DNA of 64,000 nucleotides from Hirudinaria manillensis. Its lineage: Eukaryota > Annelida > Clitellata > Hirudinida > Hirudinidae. Location: assembly GCA_034509925.1 (NCBI GenBank), contig CM067528.1, positions 8,306,501 to 8,370,500 of the forward strand, read 5' to 3'. Of the stretch, positions 16,649 to 28,815 are shown piece by piece. The position numbers were made by a program, and so were the translations under genes. Under the pieces are notes generated by a model. That model was not told the origin of the DNA. It did no database searches and worked only from the letters and a program-made list of their open reading frames with translations. The first letter of the stretch is position 1. The number at the start of each line of letters is the position of its first letter.

Positions 16649-18045
16649 ATGGCTGATTTCGACAAAAAACCCGTGAAAGGAATTCTGAAGAATACGTCGA
16701 GCTTTGACAAAGGGAAATGCGAAGGCATGAGGTTAACTCATTGCTAAAGTATTGCTTCCATTCCAAAAACAGTTTCTATGTAATCTGAATTAATATGATG
16801 TTATTAAAATATTAATTTTTAATAAGTTTTTAACGTTTTTATTCAAGTCGCAGGGAAAAAGAGAAGGAAATGAAATGGGATGAAATGAATATTTTAGCCA
16901 CTTATCATCCAGCAGACAAAGATTATGGACACGATAAAATAAACGAGCCGCCCACTCCTTACAACAGATTTGAAGGAGATGGTGAGGAAACACGAAGTGG
17001 TGATGAAGGAGAAAGCTGTATTGATCCTGAACTTCTTGCTCAAGGGTAATGCACCTAAACCAACATATCATTAAACATTACACAATAAACTCATTTATCC
17101 TAATGAATTATTCATCTGTATTTTTTAAGAACTTAGATAATATTGCTTCATTCTTTTCATTTTTCTTTGTGAGTGAAATTGATAACCAAATTATGTGTTT
17201 TTCAATTTCTCAATTTGTTTAGCACTCTGTCTTACTATTTATCAAATTTTTTTTACTGCATTTAATGTTGTATTAAAGTTTGTCCCGTCATGTCTTAGAT
17301 CATAATTTCTCTGCAATATTGACATGGAATTATTATAGCATCATCGCTATAAAAATTTATAAAAATGTTGATAATATTATAAGCATTCCTAGATACCAAA
17401 ACAACAGTAATCAAATAATATATCTATAATATTATAAATGTAATGATATGCAATTTGAACTCTTTAAATTATTGATAATTCATGTCAAGGTTTAATAATT
17501 TTATAATATGTTCAAAATGCTACTTAAATAAGTAACGGCACTATAAATACAGGCTAACTATGAAGTCAAAGCCTAAAGTTTTGACAAAGGTTGACACTTA
17601 TAGCAGTGGTGAAGATGAGGAGGAGGAAAATCTCACTGAAGAAGAAAAAGGTTAGAGTTTCTATTTGAAAATTCTTTTTGAAAAGTGATCCTAAGGGAAA
17701 CATAAAATAAATTTACTTATTATTGACTTATCAAAGAGAAAAAGAGGGCTTTCAGACTTCACAGAAAACAGCATTACAATGAATTCCAGGCTGTCAAATT
17801 GGCTCGTCAGCTTCTGCAGGAGGAAGAAGATGACGAAGACGGTGACATCTATTAATTAATTTTCAATTAATTATTTGGCAGACCATCGTTATTAGGCATT
17901 CATCACATTTTCAGCCGACGACGAAGGGATGGGATGCAGGAACGATTATTCAGAAGATACTCGGTCGGGAGAGATCGACGATCCGCTGAAGGAGAGTACC
18001 CTCGCCATTGAGGAACCATCCCCCATGGATATTTCGGACAAATAA
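16649..18045 (+). CDS. PPP1R2: Protein phosphatase 1 inhibitor-2
   Basis: Five exons with matching phases: 16649-16731, 16854-17045, 17553-17650, 17737-17841, 17915-18045. The three PP1-contact elements of inhibitor-2 are present: N-terminal KGILKN (residues 9-14), the central [19 protein letters not shown] block with EPPTPY (the GSK3-type TP site), and the late [19 protein letters not shown] helix that covers the PP1 active site. An acidic stretch (GEDEEEEN) and an acidic tail ending PSPMDISDK follow. Inhibitor-2 binds PP1 in cytosol and nucleus, keeping it inactive until TP-site phosphorylation or regulating Aurora and mitotic PP1. The ATG lies in gcaaATGg, and the next gene downstream is convergent. 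Confidence 0.95.
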
Positions 18046-18431
18046 AACTCCTCATTTGTTGGGTTTCACCCGAGGCGGGATGAATTTTGTAGATTTGCGG
18101 TTTTCGTCTCCAAGCCTTGGTCCCTAGCAAGAATCGTCAACAAAGTGTTCGGTAATGCTTGACGGAGTTTCGGGACCCAGTGTAGGCAAATTGAAAAAGC
18201 TTTGAAGAATTGTATTTGATCTTTTGATTTTCAGTCAACTTAAAAATGCTTGCTCATCAAAATTTGTTTTAAATAAGTAATTTGATAAACTTGTAGTTTT
18301 GGTTACTGCCCGCCATGATTGCCAAGTTACATTCCCTGATCTTTCTGGTGTTGCCATCGCATTTATGTCGAAGGCTTGTAAACTTTGGCCCGAGATTATG
18401 AAAACGGATGTCTGGCATCTCTCGTCGTTCA
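18046..18431. other. Convergent 3' intergenic region
   Basis: Holds the 3' ends of PPP1R2 (+) and the coiled-coil gene (-). No supported feature; a 97-codon antisense frame here overlaps the coiled-coil gene's last exon in the wrong frame. Confidence 0.45.
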
Positions 18432-19675
18432 TTATATCCTCCACTGCTTCTGCTCGAGTTCCTTGTGCTTTTGCAAGAAGTTTGGCAAGACCTTCTTGGG
18501 TGAACATTTTTGTGTGATTGGAGGGCACATACTTAGAGCTTGTGAATTGAGTAGTTCCTTGAATGATATGAAGAGCTCAGGAGTCCATTTGTTGTTGCTG
18601 ATGAATGCACTGCTGGCTTGCTTGAGTTTCGAAAGCTGAAGATGAATTCAATTTCAAATTAAATTTTTTACTAATTTATTGGAAATGAAGGGGTTGTTAT
18701 GCTACATTTAACTTGTTTGGTGATGCTGCTAATTAATCCATGGAGCACGACTTTGGCGTTCCTTTATTTTGAGAGATATTATTCATTAATTATTTTTCAG
18801 CTAGGCCAGTATTGAAAGATGAGATTTTCTAAAAAAAAAATTTGGGTCTAAAAACAAACTTTGATTTTGGAGTTTATTTTCCTTTGATTTAAATGTTTTT
18901 CATTGTGATTCATAATATTGAAGATGACATAGACATTATCTTCTGAATAGCTACATCAATAATAAAGATGCTGAAGTATTCCTCAGAAGTGCTTTCCAAA
19001 TTTGAGCAAAATGTTCGAACCTAGTCATGGAACTGATGAGGTTATCACCTGTTTGGCAGTGGCCACATTTCGTATGACTAGTTTCACGACCGTGTTTGCA
19101 AAATCGGCCTGATTGATGTAATCTTCGTCATTTTCTTCTTGCAAATTTGGAGATTCTTCCTCTACATCCTGATCTTGGATGCTTTCATCTTCGCTTTTAG
19201 TTTCCACGAAGTCGTTCATACATTTGTCCCATTTGAATTTAATGACTTTTCGCCTTCTCTTTCCCTACAGATATTAATACAAATTACTCCAATTTGATAA
19301 AGCACAAGTTAAGTATTTAGATCAAACCCTTTCTGCTTCTAAGGCGTTTAATTCATTAAGAAGTTTACATTGAGTATCTTTTTCGCGCTTTATGTCTTTT
19401 TTCAATTTCGTTATTTCTTCCAGGAGGCCGAAAGTAGTAGGATCTGCCGATGCAAGCTGATTCCGTATTTTGGCTTCGTACTGGAACACGCTAACATAAA
19501 ACTGCAACTCCCTGCCTTGAGTTTTTAATTTTTCCACGGTGTCTTGAGATTTTGCTAAATCCGAACGACACTTTTTACGCAAGTTCTTGATTTTGGAGGT
19601 AAGTATTTGCACGGGATCGCACATATCCGTTTGGATGCCGACCGTTTTAGTACCTCTCAGGACGTTGAACACCAT
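18432..19675 (-). CDS. Unrecognised coiled-coil protein, 255 residues
   Basis: Three exons fit in phase 0 in transcript order: 19328-19675, 19049-19264, 18432-18635. I do not recognise the family. The N terminus reads MVFNVLRGTKTVGIQTD. It is followed by roughly 80 residues of heptad-like, charge-rich sequence (LTSKIKNLRKKCRSDLAKSQ, LLEEITKLKKDIKREKD), a strong coiled-coil candidate. The middle exon begins with a basic cluster (GKRRRKVIKFKWDK), which could be a nuclear localisation signal, then a Glu/Asp-rich run. The last exon has a helical segment (NKWTPELFISFKELL) and ends EQKQWRI. Splice sites are good, and codon use looks like neighbouring genes, so it is probably a real gene. A structural or cytoskeletal role is only a guess. 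It starts 252 bp from the receptor phosphatase start codon, divergently. Confidence 0.68.
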
Positions 19676-19927
19676 TTTAGGTATTGTAAAAAAATTTCAA
19701 ATGTTTAATAATAGTGTTTCCATTTGAATAGATTGAACCACTTTCATAAACAACTTCTGAATGTCTTACGTTTAAAAGATCACAAATAATAATTATTATA
19801 TGCAATTTTTTAAAAGTTAAATCTTTAGTTCTCATTTTGATAGTTATTTGTTGCCATGTTTTTCTATTTCAAATAAGTCATATAATTTTGTGGCGCCACT
19901 CGCCATTTTGTTAAGCAACCGGCGGAC

Positions 19928-22900
19928 ATGTCTGGGTCCGTATTATTCGACTTCATTTGTTTCTGGACGTTGCTGGCGCTATCTGAAAGTTTGGATAGTT
20001 TGTTAAAATATTGCGATCGTTATTATACACTGAATCATTGCAATAACGATGGCAGATGCTTGTCCTCCGGAGAAATTTGGCCCAAACTGCGAATTCAAGT
20101 GTCACTGCTTAAGAAAATGTAATAGAGACGGGTGTTTGGATGGGCTATGCAATTACGGTTTTATGGACCCTCCGAAATGTCAAACAAGTAATAATGGATA
20201 CATTTCTAACAGATTTCATGTTCTGCGGCCTGTATTTTGTTATGGACTATTAATTGACTTTTTCAGCCTGTCCAAAGCAAAAGTTCGGCGTTAATTGCAT
20301 GTTTGAATGTAAATGTCCGGAGAACGACACTTGTAACGATGTCAATGGCTGGTGTTCCTCCAACAAATGTAGGGATGGTTTTGGGGGAGCAGGGTGCCAG
20401 AAAAGTGAGTTCTTCAGTATTCTTCAGTTTTAAATGAACAAATTAATCAGCTACACACTAATTTATTGATTCTAACACTGACAAGGAGTACCATTCCTAA
20501 GCGATCCACCGGTTGTTGACGTTACCCCAGAGAAAGAGTTGTTGATATCCTGGAAGCCCTGGGCTCATGGCTTCCAACTCACGAGCCCGTCGGTCCTGGT
20601 ATATTCAGTCGAAGCGCAGCAAAATCGAGACGTCAACTCGCCAGGCCATTGGATCACTTTGGCGAAGATCAGAGATACAGATGATACCGGGCAACCAGCT
20701 TGGATTGTGGAGAAGATGGAAAACTTTAACGTTGTTCCAGTGACTTCAGATGATAGAGAACATCTTCAGCGAGTTCGAGTTCTTTTCAAGAATCCTGAGC
20801 CTGAACAAGCTTATAAATTCAGAATCGGAATATCTGTGTTGAGAGACAAAAGACCTCCGTTCGAGGTTGATCCTAGCCCCGTTACCCCTAAGTGGCACAT
20901 CATCCATTGTGGGGGTTAGCGTCATCCAGTTTGTATATTAATTGAATCATTCAAGTTACTTAGTCAACTAGTTTTATTGTATACTATTTATTTCAAAATG
21001 CTCAAGTGTTGTCATAATCTTCGTAATTGGTTTCGTATTTGGTGTTCATTTTACACCCGATTCAGCAGCTCTCTCTTTCACATCCAGCCCCTACTCGTCC
21101 TTCAGTGTCAGCCAACGAAACCATTTATGGTGACAACTCGATCCTCACCGTCTCATGGGAGGTTCTCTTAAACATTGTTGTATCAAATGATTATCATAGG
21201 TTGAGCATTGTCCTTTATTCTGTTAATCTGTAAGCTGCAGAACTAAGCACCATTACGTAATAATATTCCTAACATGTTATATGTATAACATATATTTGAA
21301 TATCATATCATTATTATACCGTTTTAAAGCTATGTAATTTATTATAATGCTCATTTTTTTTATTATGCAGCATCTGGATCAAAATTTCAGCAAATGTGAT
21401 CAATTCTGGGGTCATGAAGTAGCATTGGTCAATGAGAGTGGTATTATCGCATTCATTAACGTTACATGGCCTCACTTTTCCCTGATACTATCCAATTGGA
21501 CCAACGTTGATATCTCGAACCCTATATCTTATGGAATTTCAGTAAGAGCTAAAAACAAATGGGGATTGGTAGGGCCCTGGTCCAACATAGTTTTGCCTTA
21601 CTGGATTGGTTAGTTTTGGCAACCTCTTAATCATGTTTTTAAATGTGAAAGTAGTTTTCTCTTTCTTTGAAAGTACTTCCAACGACAATAGGAAAAGCAG
21701 AGTCGTCTGACGCAAGTATGAATCGGCGATGGTCTTCCTATTTGACGAGCTCTCTTCAGTCTTCCTCCTTTTCTCCTCACATTGGTAATCGTTCGACGAT
21801 TCGACATGTAACGTCTTCTCCCAAGAACGGAAGGCAATCTCCGGAGCCACCGGTTCAAGGTCGAAGTGCAAAGTGGACGCTGTTGGGCAGAAACGAGACC
21901 CACTTGGAGTTGCTGCACGAAGGCGGGACGAGTGATACCTGTCAGGTAAGTGATGCTGACCTATTCTCCGATGATTTCATTAATTTCATGGCATTGGAAC
22001 AGACGAGACTCTTGATACATCTCCTTGATGACTTGAAACCGTACATGGAAGTCAAAGACTACGTTGTCGTTTTGACGAACGTCAAGGAGGGCATGGAGAT
22101 TTTCTTCGGAGGACTCCAAAGCGGAACATATTACACAGCGGTTTTGCTTTGTCCAATTCTCCCCACTCACTCCTCACTAACGATAGCTACTAGTGAGTCT
22201 GTAAATTGTTAATAATAATATAATAAAAATAATGATTAATAATAATAATAGTTCTTATTATCATCTGCGTTATTGCATCTGCTTTAGGTGAGCTGGGATA
22301 TTGCTTCATGTTTCTGCATTAATTTTGATCAATTATTGAACAAGGTCTTCCACCACCTGAGAAACCAGGTGATATTAGGATTCTTAAGGTAACATCCTCG
22401 ACTGTGGTTGTGCTTTTACCTCCGATGGAAGGACAACTCAAAGAACAAAGGAAGAAGCGGAAAAAGGTCATTCTGTCCATCAAAATGCTATCAATGATTC
22501 TATGATGATGAAGGTGGTGCTGTGGTGGTGGTGGTGGTGATGATGATGGTGACGATAGTGAATTTGTATAGCGCTCATCATCAGATGGAACTTACATTTT
22601 ATTATACACAATTGGTGAGTGCTCTTGTGTAATCATATTTAATATGCATATATATGCAACATATACAATGAGTATATGTTTGTAACGCATTGAAATATAT
22701 TCCATATTTCTGAAGTTGCGAGTGTCAGTTGAATTGGCCTCATTTTCCACAGAAATAATGGAACGTTCTTAATACACATGACACATATGCATAGGAGTGT
22801 TACGAAGCTTACTATTATCTATCTTTAGTTTTTTACATAATACATTTCAGTGATACTGAATTTGTAATTTGAAATAGGACTACTTAACCGTTGGTTTGCA

Positions 22901-24915
22901 AAAGCGCTTGTACCTCGTCATTGTGGAAAGACTCGGGGAAATCGGTTGCTGTTCTGTGGCGCACTTGATCGAAAAAGGGCGGGTGAGGGCATTCAAATGC
23001 ATAGAGGATAGAACCTCAGTGGTCTGCTGATTTCAGATCACGTGGGATGATCAGAGGAGGAAGAGAGAGCAGGTCGACTTAAACATTCTTCCAAACGCTG
23101 CAACCTCCAGCATGTATCGCAAGAGCTATTACCTCGTTGCCAAGATCAACCTCTCGAGCAATTACTCGAACTCATTCGATGTTGTCCAGGAATTCACTGT
23201 TGGTGATGGGAGCTCTAGCGGGTAAGAATGTATTGGAAAACATTACTAGTATGAAAATATTACTAGGATGAATATAGGAATATTACTAGGATGAGATGCT
23301 CGAGTAAATGATGATATGATGAAATTAATAATGTCCAGGAAGTACGGTAATCCTCCGCTGAAAGCAAACCGTTCCTACGTCATCTGGTTTGGTATCGAGG
23401 ACACCATGGATGGATTCGTCTGTCGATCGTTCTCTCATTCATCTGTCTTCACCACCCTCCTTCCAGAAGAGGCTGCAATCTTAAGGGGATTCAATACAGT
23501 GCAGGTAGACTTTGAAACGATAACCTCTAAACAGTTAATTCTGATTGTATTTGTTATTATTATTATCGTAATTGCTATTATTATTATTATTATTTCAAAA
23601 GAAAACAATTATGATGTGTCAATTGATCAACAACGACTTTGTTGTTTAAAGGAAACGACAGTTGTGGTGCTGATTGTGACGGCCATCTTCTTATTGGTTG
23701 TCATCAGCTTCTTTGGCTTGAGATGGATGCAACAGAAGAGAGAATCAACGCTATTTAAGAGGTTATTGGATTGGTTAGAAGGAAAATTAAGTGGACCAGT
23801 TGAATTAGATGAATTTGGGTCGTCGTTAATTAACTTTGAGTTCCTTACGCAGGCTGCGCCAAGCAAGACTTCAGAGTCTCGCTTACCTCAACAAGGAAGG
23901 TTTTCGATGGAGATGTGACGATGTCTTTGCCGAGCTCGTTGAATCTGCTCCTTTTTCTGAGTCCTTTTGCTCGTCTGCCGGAAAATCTGCTTCTCCGTTC
24001 GCCTTCCCGGCACCGATTTCCTTTGCAGTTCTTAAAGAAGACTTCATGTCTCCAATTCCAGTCAAAGACTTGAGGAGTTTCTGCGAAAGACACGTTTCCC
24101 TTGGAACCCGTTTGCCTGCCAATCCTGTCGGGGAGGACCAACTGGAGGTGGTTTCCAGTCTCATTACGAAGGAATTTAATTCGTTCCCAGCGGGTTTAAC
24201 GGATGCCGTAGCTTCTACGTGCCGACCTGACGTAATAACCTCCATGGATCGTGTCGACCACGTGGTGAGGTCCAATACGTACTTTTACCTCGGAATAACG
24301 TCGTCGACGTTTCGCCGTGATCCGTTAATAGCCGCAAAATTTGTCCTTCAATTAGCAATTAATTAATTAATTTCTTCCAAAACTGATGCCTTCCAGTTGA
24401 TTAAAGATCAAGTCAAAGTGTTTTAATAGAGTGTTTATTCCGGTTAATGACAGCATGGCTTTGTTCTTCCACCCTCGTTTCCAGGTGCTTCCGTACGAAC
24501 GCAACCGGGTAAAACTGAAAGACCTTTTTAAAGGATCGAACTCGTCGTCGCTGGAGAAAACTTTGGAAGGCGAGCGGTTGGAAGACCATCTTAGTGCCAG
24601 CAGGGTGAGGACGTTGGGTGGAGGAACCTGCGTAGTCATCCAGACTCTCACTCCTCCCTCGTGCTCTGCTTTTTGGCTCCTGGTGTGGCAGGAATCCATC
24701 ACCCACATCGTTGATCTTGATTCGTACGACCAACTGGACACTCCCATTAAAGGGGACTTTCCAGTTTATTGGCCACGTGTTGTGAAACAGAGGCAGACGT
24801 TCGGAGATTTGGAGATCGAGTTGCTTTCCAAGATGGATTTGGCCCATTATTCTCTCAGGCTTTTCTGGGTGAGCGATATTTTATTTTTACGATTATCTTC
24901 TAAAATCCTGAATTG

Positions 24916-24974
<59 letters not shown>

Positions 24975-27373
24975 GGATGTATTATTATTATGGATGTAGT
25001 CGCTTGTTTATATTATTGTAACTTACTCGGTCATTGCTACCTTTGAAGGTGAGCAAAGCGAATGAAGGGAAGTTGGTGCAGCAGTGGCACTACCATGCGT
25101 GGTCGCGTCAGTCGATTCCCGTCCATCACATTTCATTCCTCAACTTCGTCAGGGCTCTTGGAGAGGAAGTACCTCTCGGTCGAGAGTGTAGCATCGTCGT
25201 TTCGTGCCAAACTCTCGTGCATTGTAACCACGGTGATGGCAGGAGCGGCATCTTTTTGGCAATGGACGCTCTGATAGCTCAGGGTCTCATGTTGAACGTG
25301 GTCGATGTTAAGAGTTGTGTTGCCCTGCTCAGGTGTGCATTAATTTGAATTTGAATTATATCTTTCATTCGACGTCGAATATCTTTCGTCTCTCGTCGGA
25401 TAACTCGAGCTACGTGTCTTTTCAAGATCAGAACGCCATAACTTGGTGAAGACTTTGCGTCAATATTGCTTTATTTACGAGTGCTTGGCTGAGGAATTCG
25501 ATCATTCGGGGAGCAGGAAGAATATATTGAAGTTCGTCACTGGCCTCAGGAGTTCCGAGGATAAGTTGAACGTTCCAGCCGAAGTTGCATACGAGCAGAA
25601 GCTCATGACTTCCTGTTCTTATAGGCATCTGAAGGCCAACATGTCGGAAGGATTTGCCAGCTGCGTGAATACCTGGAGGAACGAGCCGGAGCAAAAGGGT
25701 TCGTTTTTGCTGGACTGCTATTGGTCGAGGAAGGCTTTCTTGGTCCATAGGTTAGGCATCGGCTGTTGATCTGCGTTTATTGAGTTGTTAAAATCAAGAG
25801 GATATTAATTACAGGAGTTTAATAATTGCAGGGATTTAATAATTACAGGAGTTCCGAGTGGATCGGCGATGAAGACTTTTGGAAGGCCGTCATAGATAAT
25901 GAGATTGTTACAATTGTCTCTCTGGCAACGACGATGGTGAAGCAAGATGCAGGTGGAAGGGATCTAGGTGCCACTCAATCGTTCCTTTCCACAGGGAGAA
26001 GTTGGAGTGCGGGTATCTTTACTTTAACCTGCATCCTTGCTGGAAAGTCTGAGGAATTGGAATGGACCACGTTTTGTTTGTCAATCACGCGCCATCCTCA
26101 TGCCGAAGATGGTCCCGTGCTCCAGCACAGCGTGGAGGTCATGCAGTTAGAAACTTTCGGAAGAAATTATAAGGACTCTGTTGCGTCCATTGAGGCTCTC
26201 TTGCGGTTCATGAATCTCCTGAAAACCAGTGACAAGTGCCCCTTGTTAGGCTTCCTTATTTTATTTTATTATCTTTCAGATAACTTTGTTGATCGATGAT
26301 AACTTATCACCGATGATAATGTACCTCTCGTCCAGGTCCCGTCCGTTGATGTTGGTGGGAGGAGCCCAAAAAATGCAAAACATCAACGAAGTCGGGGCTT
26401 CTACTCCGCAAGTTTTTGACGGAGTCGGTGTGTTCATCGCGTCCTGGGTCTGCATCGAACAGGCAATATCAGATGCAGTTGTCGACGTCTTTGCTACCTG
26501 CAGACTGGTCAGGTCATATCTGTCTTCTGCCATCTCTTCGAAGGTGACCGATCGACTTGATTTACAAACGTTTCAAGTTCAAGCTTCAGCATTTACACGA
26601 TTGCATTTCGAATGTGATTACGTTGTGTGCTCAAATTGTACAACGAATACAGGAAGAGTACCACCTCGTGTGTCTTGTTACGAGCTTCTACCTGCGTACC
26701 TATCCACATTCGAACAACGACTTCTCTCGTCGTCATCTCGTCGCTGGCTTTCGCTGGCGGGACAATTCCGTCGATGCCTACCGTCAGCCGTCGCTGAACC
26801 GACGCAAGGTTTTGTTTCTACCGATGTTCAGTTCTTCGATACTTCCATTCGCTAGGAAGAAGCAGATTGAGACGAAGACGGCGAGGGGGGACTTTGGCGG
26901 CAGTTACCAGAAGTTTCCTTCTCCGAGGGCATCGCCAGTCCTGGCAAACAAACTCACAAACGTTGAGGGGAACGAGTCTGCACATGCATCCGGGGTTGTC
27001 ATTTTCACCTCGTTCTTCTTTCAATCGATGCCGAGTTTGAAATTTCAGTCATTAATTTGTGTTGTCTCCATTCGACCAGTCCCGTCCAAGAAGAAGTAGA
27101 ATTAATTAACTGAATAATAATTGATATTAAGTAGTCATTCAATTAGTAAGTCGTCGAAGGTATTCTCTGATTAATCGTAGATGGTATGGGAAATTTATCT
27201 CATACTTTGTTCTGAAGTGAAGGAGGTTTGGGTTGTTGTTGACTTGAATGTGCATAATTTAAATTAATTTTGCAAAATAATTTGATTAATTGAAGGAACA
27301 GGCTGCTTCCAAAGAGCGTCGCCTGGGCAGATTTTTCGATTCCCTCAGGCGCGAAACTTGTGCCAACATCTGA
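19928..27373 (+). CDS. Receptor-type protein tyrosine phosphatase with EGF-like and FnIII-like ectodomain; both PTP domains degenerate
   Basis: Twenty-two phase-consistent exons give about 1492 residues: 19928-19988, 20056-20187, 20267-20404, 20486-20914, 21088-21161, 21371-21608, 21674-21945, 22003-22192, 22345-22466, 22585-22614, 22878-22982, 23037-23221, 23339-23504, 23652-23761, 23853-24264, 24485-24868, 25049-25332, 25427-25750, 25849-26235, 26336-26543, 26653-26808, 27302-27373. Order: signal peptide (FICFWTLLALSE), two Cys-rich EGF-like modules of MEGF/Tie style (CPPEKFGPNCEFKC, CPKQKFGVNCMFEC), several FnIII-like repeats, one helix (VVVLIVTAIFLLVVISFFGL), then two PTP domains. D1 keeps LPYERNRVKL, YWP and VHCNHGDGRSG (catalytic Cys and Arg) but has WSR in place of the WPD acid. 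D2 has VGG where VHC is expected and lacks the Arg. Family PTPs remove phosphate from tyrosine; this one may instead bind phosphotyrosine or be nearly inactive. An unspliced end at 27099 is the alternative. Confidence 0.83.
24917..24972 (+). repeat. (ATT)n microsatellite in an intron of the receptor phosphatase
   Basis: About 18 ATT/TTA triplets in a row inside the intron 24869-25048. They make a poly-leucine open frame that is not coding. Confidence 0.9.
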
Positions 27374-28432
27374 TGCTGTCGACGAAAGTTTTTGTTTCCT
27401 GTGAAGTTTTTTTATTCAAATTTGTTAAGAAATGCTGGAAATTCTCTTTCTGGGTTTTAATGATTTTATAAATAGTATGAATAATAAATAATACAATATA
27501 AATGTAAGTAACGTAATGTTTAGTTAGTATTAGTAGTCAAGCATAGTATTGCTATTAAAGACAAGTGTAGTAGTATTATATCAATGTGGTAGTCAAGGTA
27601 TTAGTTGTGATATACGTTCTGATGGATGATTTTAATTAAGTGGACTTCCTGACATCTCTAAGCTTCTGACGTTTTTATTAAAAGCTGCCTGTTGCAATGC
27701 GTGCGTGATGTTGTCTCTTACTTCTTGGAGATGGTGGTGGCAGCAGTAAATGCAATTCAACTTTAAGGAATCAAGAAGTGAGTGAATCAAATTGATGTAA
27801 GGACGAGGGATAACATTTGATGGCGCAAACGATGCAAAGGATGCAAACGTTACAATGGTGCCAAACTGTCAGCTTTCAAGAAGCGTGCGATAGGAATCTT
27901 ACGGGGTTTTTCGGGCCCAGCCCTGGGAATTATTCGACCACTACCTCGTACATGTGACCTAGGCGAGCCCAAATCTCGGGTCGTCTGGCTAAGGCACCGT
28001 CGCTGTGAGGATGAGGCCTCCTTTAGGTTGGTTGGAAACTACCGGTTCATTCTTTTGCACGCTTGCCGGTTTGCTTTCATTCTTACTTAGCTCGTTTTCA
28101 GTGCGGGGGCACGCTTGATTGAAAAGTGATGAATTTATTTTGGCTTGAGGGGTCTGCCAAGTTCTTTCAAATCCTCCCTTCTACGTTTGGGTGGTGAGTG
28201 AGTAAACTGCTGAACAGGTCGTGGTGGTCCGCTAGGGGGTTGCATATGCACTGCGAATGGGGGACTGCAACTTCGCTTTTGTAATGGATGCTCGTGCCGG
28301 ATATCGCCATGTTGCTTCTTGGCCTATTGACCCCGCCTGTGGAGTGCGCATGCGCATGCTCTCTTAATTACTTTCTTTGTCGAGACGTAAATCTTCACAT
28401 TGACGTGGCGCCTGCCAAATAAATCTGTTCTG

Positions 28433-28490
28433 TAGCTGAATTGGCTCGTCTTTCCGAGCCGGAGGATGACAGTTCGAATCCTGGGTGGAT
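28433..28490 (+). repeat. tRNA-derived SINE-like element or tRNA pseudogene
   Basis: An RNA polymerase III A-box-like TAGCTGAATTGG at 28433-28444 is followed about 30 bp later by a B-box-like AGTTCGAATCC at 28471-28481. Between them lies ttccgagccggagga, a pattern common in tRNA-derived SINEs. The T-stem does not pair fully and the acceptor stem is poor, so it is not a working tRNA. The right end of the element is not defined. Confidence 0.42.
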
Positions 28491-28792
28491 AAGTACGTCT
28501 AAAAACTTTAAAAAAAAGTCTTTCAAAGGTCCGGGTGGCCCACGGATTTATATGTGTAGTTTTAGATGTAAGAAGTAAGTAATTAGAATGTGATGCTTTA
28601 ATCGATGCTTTATTATTTTGATGGATCGTGGTCGGTGGATGTCGGCTGTGTGTCGATGAAGATCCGTTAAACGGGTCCCGACGCTTCCACAGTGACGCCA
28701 TCGTTGCGTGGCTATCAGAATGCACATTTTTTTTCTTGGAGCGAGCGCCTTCATTGTCAACGAAGAAAACGGCCCGGGGTGGGTGGTGAGCG

Positions 28793-28815
28793 AATGAATG
28801 AATGAATGAATGAAA
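28793..28815 (+). repeat. (AATG)n short tandem repeat
   Basis: Five to six tandem AATG units ending in aaagtaaagg. Confidence 0.85.

Noticed and set aside
24413..24847. 126- and 144-codon minus-strand frames
   Set aside because: They mirror the first PTP domain exon, whose sense frame has clear PTP motifs.
24892..25021. Poly-leucine transmembrane-like stretch extending PTP exon 16
   Set aside because: It is an (ATT)n microsatellite read through past the donor at 24868; the next exon joins in frame at 25049.
26809..27099. Extension of the receptor phosphatase to a stop at 27099
   Set aside because: Possible, but splicing at 26808 to 27302 gives a better codon-like C terminus (RFFDSLRRETCANI) in perfect phase. 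Kept as an alternative.
28433..28490. Functional tRNA gene
   Set aside because: A and B boxes are present, but acceptor and T stems fail to pair.
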